The position numbers were made by a program, and so were the translations under genes. Positions 40,047 to 47,141 of a stretch of 64,000 nt of DNA are shown here, one piece after another (positions within the stretch are counted from its first letter, which is position 1; each line of letters starts with the position of its first letter). Location: assembly GCF_014137855.1 (NCBI RefSeq), contig NZ_JACGWT010000002.1, forward strand, positions 434,001-498,000, written 5' to 3'. The notes under the pieces were generated by a model, which did not search any database, was not told the origin of the DNA, and saw only the letters and a program-made list of their open reading frames with translations. The stretch is from Microlunatus kandeliicorticis. Lineage in GTDB: Bacteria; Actinomycetota; Actinomycetes; Propionibacteriales; Propionibacteriaceae.

Positions 40047-41705
40047 ATGGAAGCACCCGTTCCGCTCGTACCGCCGGACGCACCGGAGGAGGTGCGACGC
40101 CGGGCCGCGGGTCCGGCCCGGGTGCCCGAGTTCGACCCGACCCTCGGGCTGCCGGTGCAGCGCGCGTCCGGACCCGAACCGCGGCACCGGCTGGTCACCA
40201 TCGGGGACTCGCTCACCCACGGCTTCCAGAGCGGCGCGATCCACAACACCGACCTCTCCTGGCCGGCGATCCTCGCCTACGAGCTCGGCTGGTTCGACCA
40301 GTACCGGTTCCCGATCTATCCGGGCTTCGGCGGTCTCGGGCTGAACCTGGAGTACCTGCTCCGCGACCTCGAGGAGCATCTCGGCCCGGAGATCAGCTGG
40401 TGGGAGGCGCCCGAGGCGGCTGTCCGGGTACTCGGCACGCTGACCCGCGCCGACCGGTACTGGGCCCGCGGCGCGGGGGCCGAGGTGCCGCCGCACGCCT
40501 ACGTCCACGACCTCGCCGTCTACGGCTGGACCCTGCACGACGCGCTGACCGTCACCGCGGCGTCCTGCCAGGCGACCATCGACAGCGCCCGCGACCGGCT
40601 GGTCGAGCTGGTGGTGTCGCACAGCGCCGAGCGCGCCGCGCTGCGGGTCTATCCGGACACCCAGCCGGCCTACCGGCACGAGACCGTCTTCGACACCGCG
40701 GCCCGGCTCGGCGCGGAGGGCGACGACGGACCGGGCATCGAGACCCTGGTGGTGATGCTCGGGGCCAACAACGCGCTGCAGTCGGTGACCGACCTGAGGG
40801 TGCGCTGGACCGACGACACCTACGCCGCCGAGCGCGACGGCACCGGTTACACCGTCTGGGACCCGGTCCACTTCCGCGAGGAGCTCGACCAGGTGCGGCA
40901 GGCGGTGGAGCGGATCGACGCCCGGCACGTGATCTTCTGCACCGTGCCGCACGTGACCATCGCGCCGATCGCCCGCGCCGTCGGCACCACGAAGGCGCGT
41001 CCGGGGTCGCGCTACTTCCCCTTCTACACACGGCCGTGGATCAGTGACGCGGACTTCGACCCGGCCCACGACCCGCACCTGACCGAGAACGAGGCGCGGG
41101 CGGTCGACACCGCCATCGACTGCTACAACGACGCGATCACCGCGATGGTCCGCGCCGCCCGGTCCGGGCCGGCGCCGCGGGACTGGCTGTTGTTCGACCT
41201 GTCGGCGCTGCTCGACCGGCTGGCCACCAAGCGCTACCTGCGGGATCCGTCGGCGAAGCCGGCCTGGTGGACGCCCTATCCGCTGCCCGCCGAGCTCACC
41301 GCGCTCGACCCGGTGCCCAACACGGTGTTCCTCAGCGCGAAGCCGGGCGGCGGCCGGGCCGACGGGGGACTCTTCTCGCTCGACGGCGTCCACCCGACGA
41401 CGGTGGCCTACGGGCTGGTCGCCGACGAGCTGGCCCGGATCATGGCCGGTGCCGGTGTCGAGTTCCGGAGCTCCGACGGCGCGGTCCGACCCGACCCGCA
41501 CGTCGACTTCGCCCGGCTGGTCGCCCGCGACAGCCTGATCACCTCGCCGCCGCGGCTGGTCGACGAGACGCTGCGGGTGCTCGGCTGGTGCGACCAGACG
41601 CTCGACTGGGTCGACCGGGTGCTGCACCGTCGGCCCCGGCCGGCACCACCCTCGACCCGGGCCACCACCCCGACCGCGGACGTCGCCGCGCCGGCCACCG
41701 CCTGA
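40047..41705 (+). CDS. Large SGNH/GDSL-family hydrolase
   Basis: 552 residues, much longer than the ~200-residue core of the family. Block I is TIGDSLTHGF (Ser54), block III LGANNAL and block V DGVHPT with the catalytic Asp/His; about 150-residue insertions separate the blocks. No signal peptide, so it is probably cytoplasmic. GGGGAGA lies 5 nt before the ATG. The Pro/Thr/Ala-rich tail is low complexity. Ester substrate unknown. Confidence 0.82.
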   Translation: MEAPVPLVPPDAPEEVRRRAAGPARVPEFDPTLGLPVQRASGPEPRHRLVTIGDSLTHGFQSGAIHNTDLSWPAILAYELGWFDQYRFPIYPGFGGLGLNLEYLLRDLEEHLGPEISWWEAPEAAVRVLGTLTRADRYWARGAGAEVPPHAYVHDLAVYGWTLHDALTVTAASCQATIDSARDRLVELVVSHSAERAALRVYPDTQPAYRHETVFDTAARLGAEGDDGPGIETLVVMLGANNALQSVTDLRVRWTDDTYAAERDGTGYTVWDPVHFREELDQVRQAVERIDARHVIFCTVPHVTIAPIARAVGTTKARPGSRYFPFYTRPWISDADFDPAHDPHLTENEARAVDTAIDCYNDAITAMVRAARSGPAPRDWLLFDLSALLDRLATKRYLRDPSAKPAWWTPYPLPAELTALDPVPNTVFLSAKPGGGRADGGLFSLDGVHPTTVAYGLVADELARIMAGAGVEFRSSDGAVRPDPHVDFARLVARDSLITSPPRLVDETLRVLGWCDQTLDWVDRVLHRRPRPAPPSTRATTPTADVAAPATA

Positions 41706-41730
41706 ACGGCCACCTCGTGAACGGCTGGGC

Positions 41731-43086
41731 TCAGCGGCCGGTCCGCATCCAGCCGGTGGTCCGGACGCGGAGGACCAGCGTGATCATCCGGGCGACCATG
41801 AAGCCGGCGTAGCCGACCCAGAGCCAGACCAGCCCGGCGTCGAGGTGCCGGACCAGCAGCACCAGCGGCAGGTAGGCCGCCAGCGCGCAGGCTCCGGCGA
41901 ACGCCAGGTAGCGGCCGTCACCCGCGCCGATCAGCACGCCGTCGAGCACGTAGACCACGCCGGCCACCGGCGCGGTCACCGCGAGTACCACCACCACCTG
42001 GGCGAGCAGCGCGCGGACGCCGGGGTCGGGGGAGAAGAGCGGCGCGTACAGCGGGCGGGTGAGCAGCAGGGCGAGCCCGAACACCACGCCGGCCCCGACG
42101 CCCCAGCCGATCATGCGTCGGGTCATCCGACGCACCACCGCGGTCCGGCCGGCGCCGAGCTGGCGTCCGATGATCGCCTGCGCGGCGATGGCGATCGCGT
42201 CGAGCGCGAACGCCAGCAGGGTCCAGAGGCTGGTGCTGACCTGGTGCGAGGCGAGCGCGACCGCGCCGAACCCGGCCGCGGTCAGCGTGGTGAGGGTGAT
42301 CGCGGTCTGCAGCCAGGCCGTCCGCAGCACCAACCAGGCCCCGGTGCGAGCGGCGGTGAGCACACCCAGCGGGTCGAACCGGACGGCGATCCGTGCCCGG
42401 CGGGCGCCGCGGACCACCACGGCGGCCAGAACCAGGGCGGCCGCGGTCTGCGCGATCAGCGTCCCGGTGGCCGAGCCGGCGATGCCCAGGTCGAGCCCGT
42501 AGACGAGCAGCAGGTTGAGCCCGACATTCACCAGGTTGGCGCTGACCGCGACGGCCAGCGGGGTCCGGGTGTCCTGCAGGCCGCGGAGCACCCCGGTCGA
42601 GGCGAGCAGCAGCAGCACCGACGGCAGCCCGTACCCGGCGATCCGCAGATAGCGCTCGGCCTGCTCGGCGACGGCCGGGGCCACGCCGTACCAGCCGATG
42701 ACGGTCGGCAGCAGCAGCTCGAGGGCCAGCGCGAGCACCGCCCCGAGCAGCAGCGCGAGCACCATGCCGTCGATCCCGCCGGCCAGGGCGCCCGGTCGGT
42801 CACCGGCACCGAGCCTCCGCGCGACCGTCCCGGTGGTGCCGTAGGCCAGGAACACGCTCAGCCCGGTCAGCACCCCGAGGACGTTGGCGGCCACCCCGAG
42901 CCCGGCGAGCTGGTCGGTCCCCAGGTGTCCGACGATCGCCGAGTCGGCGGCCAGCAGCAGCGGCTCGGAGACCAGCGCGGCGAACGCCGGGACGGCCAGC
43001 GCGAGCATCTCGCGGTCGAGGGCTCGGCCGTCCGGCGTACCCGCCGTCGACTCCGGCTGCCTGCTCACGCCCACCCGCGTCCCCAC
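41731..43086 (-). CDS. MATE-family efflux transporter (DinF-like)
   Basis: About 451 residues with 12 helices. 'LALAVPAFAALVSEPLLLAADSAIVGHLG' and the later 'GVLRGLQDTRTPLAVAVSANLVNVGLNLLLVYG' are typical of the DinF branch. It exports cationic drugs or metabolites against Na+ or H+. The start is uncertain: GTG 43086 is at the edge of a 68-bp inverted-repeat element, and in-frame GTGs at 43074 and 43068 would give an equally good N-terminus. Confidence 0.88.
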   Translation of the reverse strand: MGTRVGVSRQPESTAGTPDGRALDREMLALAVPAFAALVSEPLLLAADSAIVGHLGTDQLAGLGVAANVLGVLTGLSVFLAYGTTGTVARRLGAGDRPGALAGGIDGMVLALLLGAVLALALELLLPTVIGWYGVAPAVAEQAERYLRIAGYGLPSVLLLLASTGVLRGLQDTRTPLAVAVSANLVNVGLNLLLVYGLDLGIAGSATGTLIAQTAAALVLAAVVVRGARRARIAVRFDPLGVLTAARTGAWLVLRTAWLQTAITLTTLTAAGFGAVALASHQVSTSLWTLLAFALDAIAIAAQAIIGRQLGAGRTAVVRRMTRRMIGWGVGAGVVFGLALLLTRPLYAPLFSPDPGVRALLAQVVVVLAVTAPVAGVVYVLDGVLIGAGDGRYLAFAGACALAAYLPLVLLVRHLDAGLVWLWVGYAGFMVARMITLVLRVRTTGWMRTGR

Positions 43087-43153
43087 TCTGCGTCCGTTTC
43101 TCGCGCTCTATGCCTGCGGCAACCGAAGCAAAGAGCACGGAGCGGACGCAAAG
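43086..43153. repeat. 68-bp imperfect inverted-repeat element
   Basis: Ends CTCTGCGTCCG (43086-43096) and CGGACGCAAAG (43143-43153) are complementary at 10 of 11 positions. The inside is markedly lower in GC than its surroundings and has further complementary pieces. It sits between the MATE and GntR genes. It looks like a small dispersed or MITE-like element, but only one copy is in the window. Confidence 0.5.
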
Positions 43154-43194
43154 CCGGGGTGGGAGGTCGTGTGAGAGGCGTTGGGCGAAAGGGG

Positions 43195-43923
43195 TCAGGA
43201 CGGGTCGCGGATCAGCGGGAAGGCCAGCTCGAACCGGTCGCCGGGGAGCGCGGCCTGGGCGTACTCGACCGGTTCGCCGCCGGCGAAGGCGCGTCGGGTG
43301 AGCCGGAGCAGCGGCCGGGTGCCCGCGATGGCGAGCAGCTTGGCCTCCTCCTCGGTCGGCAGTCCCACGGTCACCGACTCCTCGCCGCTGTCCGGGAGCA
43401 CGCCGGCCTCGCGGAGGAGCGCGTACAGGCTGCCGGCGAGCACCTCCTCGGTGAGCGGCGGGACGCGGTCGGCGGAGAACCAGGCCTCCTCGAGAGCGAG
43501 CGGGGTGCCGTCGCCCAGCCGGAGCCGGCGTGAGCGGCGGAGCGTCCGCGGCGCCGGGCCGCCGCCGGGGCGGGCGGCGAAGAACTCGACCGCGGCGGGC
43601 GGCGGTTCGGGGTCGTCGTCCCACTCGAGCGGCTGGGTGCTCGGGGTCAGGCCCTGGGCGCGGACGGTCTCGGTGAAGCTCCACAGCTGGACCCGCAGCC
43701 GCATCGGATCGGCCGAGCGCAGGTTGCCCTTGCCGTGGACCGGGGTGACGATGCCCTCGCGGACGAGCCCGCCGATCGCCTGGCGGACGGTCATCCGGGC
43801 GACTCCGAGCCGGGTGGCCAGATGGCGCTCCGGGGGCAGCCGCTCGCCCGGGGACAGCGCGAGCACCTCGGCCCGCAGCTGTTCACGGATCGTTTCGTGC
43901 TTCGAGTCGCTGCGTTCGGACAT
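43195..43923 (-). CDS. GntR/HutC-family transcriptional regulator
   Basis: 242 residues. N-terminal winged helix 'SPGERLPPERHLATRLGVARMTVRQAIGGLVREGIV' (about 22-60) and C-terminal UTRA domain ('LPTEEEAKLLAIAGTRPLLRLTRRAF'). UTRA regulators sense sugar phosphates, histidine derivatives or other small ligands. ATG 43923 was chosen to give the normal short N-terminus; ATG 43932 is an alternative, and no strong ribosome-binding site is seen. The MATE gene downstream may be its target. Confidence 0.88.
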   Translation of the reverse strand: MSERSDSKHETIREQLRAEVLALSPGERLPPERHLATRLGVARMTVRQAIGGLVREGIVTPVHGKGNLRSADPMRLRVQLWSFTETVRAQGLTPSTQPLEWDDDPEPPPAAVEFFAARPGGGPAPRTLRRSRRLRLGDGTPLALEEAWFSADRVPPLTEEVLAGSLYALLREAGVLPDSGEESVTVGLPTEEEAKLLAIAGTRPLLRLTRRAFAGGEPVEYAQAALPGDRFELAFPLIRDPS

Positions 43924-44000
43924 CGGTCGCATTGTCGCGCAACGGGCCGGTGCAGCGTGGGAAGTTGTCGTCAGTGGGCGTTCAGGAGGCGGATCGGTCG

Positions 44001-44032
44001 TTGTCCACACCTGTGGTCAACACTGTGGAAAA
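44001..44032. promoter_or_regulatory. Cluster of three DnaA-box-like 9-mers
   Basis: TTGTCCACA at 44001-44009 on the top strand; TTGACCACA (44012-44020) and TTTTCCACA (44024-44032) on the bottom strand. The first matches the actinobacterial DnaA box. They lie within 32 bp between the GntR gene and crgA. oriC itself should be next to dnaA, which is not here. Confidence 0.5.
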
Positions 44033-44050
44033 CCACACCGATGTAATTCG

Positions 44051-44326
44051 CTACTTCCAGAAGGTGGCGATCACGAAGGCAGCGGCCATGCCGCCCATGC
44101 CGATGAGGATGTTCCAGTTGCCCAGGTCGGACATGAACGGGATGCTCTGGCCGGCCACGTAGTAGACGATCAGCCAGGCGACGCCGAGCAGACCGACGGT
44201 GATGAACGTCGGCGGCACCCACCGGCGGCTGCCGGGGGCGCGGGGGGTCTTCTTCGGCCGGGCGTCGGGAGACTTCTTGGCCTTCTGCTTCTCCGCTGCC
44301 GCCTTGCGCACTTTCGACTCGGGCAC
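44051..44326 (-). CDS. crgA: Cell division protein CrgA
   Basis: 91 residues. A Lys-rich cytoplasmic N-terminus, then 'PPTFITVGLLGVAWLIVYYVAG' and a second helix beginning 'WNILIGMGGMAAAFVI', the CrgA pattern. It helps to recruit FtsZ-ring and peptidoglycan factors at the septum. GTG 44326 with GAGGAG upstream. Divergent from the DUF881 gene, as in mycobacteria. Confidence 0.95.
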   Translation of the reverse strand: MPESKVRKAAAEKQKAKKSPDARPKKTPRAPGSRRWVPPTFITVGLLGVAWLIVYYVAGQSIPFMSDLGNWNILIGMGGMAAAFVIATFWK

Positions 44327-44412
44327 ACGCTCTCCTCACGGGTCAGTGGGTAGCGTAGTCAATGCCCCGGCCCGAAGCATGTTCCGCGACGCCCGGCCGT
44401 GGGTCGCCCCAG

Positions 44413-44467
44413 GTGAGACACGGGTGGGACAGGGGCGGGACACGGGCAGGACGTGGGCGGGGCCTGG
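44413..44467 (+). repeat. Five helically phased 11-bp direct repeats
   Basis: Units start at 44413, 44424, 44435, 44446 and 44457, with consensus G(T/C)GGGACACGG. They end 25 bp before the DUF881 gene and follow the divergent crgA promoter (TACGCT, top-strand 44352-44357). The 11-bp period puts each unit on the same face of the helix. Confidence 0.65.
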
Positions 44468-44491
44468 CACCGGACGAGGGGAGGAGCGATC

Positions 44492-45325
44492 GTGACCGAG
44501 CCGTCGTCCGACGTGCCCGGGCTCCTCGGGCGGCTGCGCCGGCGGTTCATCCGGGCCCGGGTCCGGCAGCGGGTCCGCAACCCGCGCAGCCGGGGCGGCA
44601 AGGCGCTGACCGGGCTGGTCTGCCTGGTCGCCGGGCTGCTGATCACGGTCAGCGCGGTGGCGGCGCGGGGCATCGACCTGCGACCGGGACGCAACACCGA
44701 CCTCATCGGTCTGGTGGAGACCCAGTCACGGCGCAACGCCCAGCAGGCCCGCGAGGTCACCCAGCTGCGTGCCGAGGTCGACGCGCTGTCGGCGCAGCAG
44801 AACGCCTCGGTCGACACCGCCCTGCTCACCGAGCGGGCCCGGGACGCCGGGGTCGAGCCGGTCACCGGGCCGGCCCTGACCGTGACCCTCGACGACGCGC
44901 CGTCCGACGAGGCGGCGACCGGCATCGACCAGGATCTGCTGGTGGTGCACCAGGAGGACATCCAGTCGATCGTCAACCTGCTCTGGCTCGGCGGCGCCGA
45001 GGCGATGACCATCCAGGGCCAGCGGGTGATCTCGACCACCGGGGTCAAGTGCGTCGGCAACGTGGTGGTGCTGCACGGCATCCCGTACGCCCCGCCGTAC
45101 GTGATCAGTGCGATCGGCGACCAGCGCCGGATGGCCACCACCCTGGCCACCTCGCAGTTCGTGGCCATCTACAAGGAGTACGTCGACCGGTACCGGCTCG
45201 GCTACTCCGAGAAGCTCGAGGCGAAGGCGAGCTTCCCGGCCTACCAGGGCTCGCTCGAGCTCAGCTATGCCTCGGTGCCCGGCTCGGACGCGAGCGCCGA
45301 GCCGACCTCGTCGCCCACCGGCTGA
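44492..45325 (+). CDS. DUF881 membrane-anchored coiled-coil protein
   Basis: 277 residues. One helix at about 48-68, then an extracytoplasmic coiled coil (about 85-115) and the DUF881 domain ('NLLWLGGAEAMTIQGQRVISTT'). Same place as M. tuberculosis Rv0012, between crgA and trpG. Function not established; the division-locus context suggests an envelope role. GGGGAGGAG lies 6 nt before GTG 44492. Confidence 0.9.
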   Translation: MTEPSSDVPGLLGRLRRRFIRARVRQRVRNPRSRGGKALTGLVCLVAGLLITVSAVAARGIDLRPGRNTDLIGLVETQSRRNAQQAREVTQLRAEVDALSAQQNASVDTALLTERARDAGVEPVTGPALTVTLDDAPSDEAATGIDQDLLVVHQEDIQSIVNLLWLGGAEAMTIQGQRVISTTGVKCVGNVVVLHGIPYAPPYVISAIGDQRRMATTLATSQFVAIYKEYVDRYRLGYSEKLEAKASFPAYQGSLELSYASVPGSDASAEPTSSPTG

Positions 45326-45373
45326 GCTGGAACGCCCGGGTCCCTCGGCGGGTCGGCGGGGGAGAATGGCGTC

Positions 45374-46021
45374 ATGACCGCGCGGATCCTGGTCGTCGAC
45401 AACTACGACTCCTTCGTCTACAACCTCGTGCAGTACCTGGCCCAGATCGGCGCCGAGGTCGAGGTGTGGCGGAACGACGACCAGCGCTTCGCCGAGCCGG
45501 GCGCTCTGGACGGCTTCGACGGGGTGCTGCTGTCGCCCGGGCCGGGGACGCCCGAGCGGGCCGGCGTGTGCATCGACCTGATCCGCGAGCAGGCGGGGCG
45601 GACACAGGGTCAGGTGCCGGTCTTCGGGGTGTGCCTCGGTCTGCAGGCCATCGGGGTCGCCTTCGGCGGCGTGGTGGACCGGGCGCCCGAGCTGCTGCAC
45701 GGCAAGACCTCGCTGGTCGAGCACGACGGCTCCGGGGTGTTCCGCGGGCTGCCCAGCCCGTTCACCGCCACCCGCTATCACTCGCTGGCCATCGAGCCCG
45801 AGACCGTCCCGGACAGCCTCGAGGTGACGGCGCGGACCGAGAGCGGGGTGGTGATGGCCGTCCGGCACCGCAACCTGCCGATCGAGGCGGTGCAGTTCCA
45901 CCCGGAGTCGGTGCTGACCGAGCACGGCTACCAGATGCTCGCCAACTGGCTCGCCGACTGCGGGGACGTCGACGCGCCCGTCCGCGCGGCCGGGCTGACG
46001 CCGCTGATGTCGGCCCACTGA
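45374..46021 (+). CDS. pabA: Aminodeoxychorismate/anthranilate synthase glutamine amidotransferase
   Basis: 215 residues, class I GATase. The nucleophile is Cys in FGVCLGLQ; His/Glu are in VQFHPESV. 'VVDNYDSFVYNLVQYL' is the family opening. It releases ammonia from glutamine for p-aminobenzoate or anthranilate synthesis. The chorismate-binding subunit is not in the window, so PabA and TrpG cannot be told apart; the place matches Rv0013 (trpG). Followed by a 430-bp repeat region. Confidence 0.93.
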   Translation: MTARILVVDNYDSFVYNLVQYLAQIGAEVEVWRNDDQRFAEPGALDGFDGVLLSPGPGTPERAGVCIDLIREQAGRTQGQVPVFGVCLGLQAIGVAFGGVVDRAPELLHGKTSLVEHDGSGVFRGLPSPFTATRYHSLAIEPETVPDSLEVTARTESGVVMAVRHRNLPIEAVQFHPESVLTEHGYQMLANWLADCGDVDAPVRAAGLTPLMSAH

Positions 46022-46451
46022 GGTCGCGGCTGCGGGCTGAGCTTGTCGGCGCCCAGCCCTTCGACGGGCTCAGGGCACCGTGGGTGAGGACGCGGGCTGA
46101 GCTGGTCGAAGCCCAGCCTTCGACGGGCTCAGGGCCCGGATCAACGCGGGCTGAGCTTGGCGAAGCCCAGCCCTTCGACCGGCTCAGGGCGCGGATCAAC
46201 GCGGGATGAGCTGGTCGAAGCCCTGCCCTTCGACGGGCTCAGGGCCCGGATCAACGCGGGCTGAGCTTGGCGAAGCCCGGCCCTTCGACAGGCTCAGGGC
46301 ACCGTGGGTGAGGACGCGGGCTGAGCTGGTCGAAGTCCAGCCCTTCGACAGGCTCAGGGAGCGGGTGTTTGCCCTTCGACAGGCTCAGGGTGCGGGGGTC
46401 TGCCCTTCGACAGGCTCAGGGCACCGTCGACGGGCTCAGGGCACAGCGAAG
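46022..46451. other. 430-bp gene-free convergent gap filled by repeats
   Basis: Between the pabA stop and the AlkB-like stop there is no convincing gene. Open frames across it are repeat translations. Nearly all of it is the tandem array described next. Confidence 0.8.
46032..46442. repeat. Tandem array of hairpin-forming repeats
   Basis: Six 54-60-bp units begin at 46032, 46092, 46146, 46201, 46256 and 46316. Each has the form GCGGGCTGAGC..GTCGAAG..CTTCGAC(G/A)GGCTCAGGG, an inverted repeat with a tiny loop, followed by one of two linkers (ACCGTGGGTGAGGAC or CCCGGATCAAC-like). Three single half-units follow to 46442. The two linker types recur (units 1 and 5; 2, 3 and 4), so growth was by unequal duplication of multi-unit blocks. 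Confidence 0.9.
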
Positions 46452-47081
46452 TCAGCGGACGCCGCGGGGGCGGAACTGGACGCTGATCCGGGGGCCGACA
46501 GGCTTGGCGGTCTTGGCGATGGCGTGCTCCCAGGTGCGCTGGCAGGAGCCGCCCATGACGATCAGGTCGCCGTGGCCGAGCGGGAAGCGGTGTACGGCCG
46601 GGCCGCCGCCGCGGGGCCGGAGGGCCAGCTGCCGGGCCGAGCCGAGCGAGAGGATCGCCACCATGGTGTCCTCGTTGCGACCGCGGCCGATGGTGTCGCC
46701 GTGCCAGGCCACCGAGTCGCGGCCGTCGCGGTAGAGGCACATCCCGGCGGTCCGGAACGGCTCGCCGAGCTCGCCGGCGTAGTGCGCGGTGAGGCGCTCC
46801 CGGGCCTGCCTCAGCGTCGGGTTCGGCAGCGGACGCTGCTCGTCGTAGAAGCAGAGCATCCGCGGCACGTCGACCACCCGGTCGTACATCTGCCGACGCT
46901 CGGCGTACCAGGGCACGGTGTCCAGCAGCTCGGCGAACACGGCGTCGGCGCCGGTCAGCCAGCCCGGCAGCAGGTCGACCCAGGCCCCGCGGCTGAGCGG
47001 GATCCGCTCGGCCCGACCGAGCGCGGCGAGCTCGGGCTCCTCGACCAGGTCGAGCAGCGAGGACTGCAGTGTCGTGGACAT
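46452..47081 (-). CDS. alkB: AlkB-like 2-oxoglutarate/Fe(II) dioxygenase
   Basis: 209 residues. WHGD carries the first His and Asp ligands, and 'GSCQRTWEHAIAK' the distal His; a C-terminal Arg (ISVQFR) binds 2-oxoglutarate. Such enzymes reverse N-alkylation of DNA or RNA bases. ATG 47081 has TAGTCT 6 nt upstream, so it is transcribed on its own although it follows pknB. It is an insertion relative to the mycobacterial order. Confidence 0.88.
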   Translation of the reverse strand: MSTTLQSSLLDLVEEPELAALGRAERIPLSRGAWVDLLPGWLTGADAVFAELLDTVPWYAERRQMYDRVVDVPRMLCFYDEQRPLPNPTLRQARERLTAHYAGELGEPFRTAGMCLYRDGRDSVAWHGDTIGRGRNEDTMVAILSLGSARQLALRPRGGGPAVHRFPLGHGDLIVMGGSCQRTWEHAIAKTAKPVGPRISVQFRPRGVR

Positions 47082-47141
47082 GGATCGAGACTAGCTCGAT
47101 GCGCAGACACTTTCGAATAAGACGTCGAACAGGCGTACGGT

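Noticed and set aside
44001-44032. oriC
   Set aside because: Only three box-like sequences, no AT-rich unwinding region and no dnaA or dnaN alongside.
46032-46442. CRISPR array
   Set aside because: The segments between the repeat cores are themselves repeated (two linker types), not unique spacers, the units form hairpins as a whole, and no cas gene is near.
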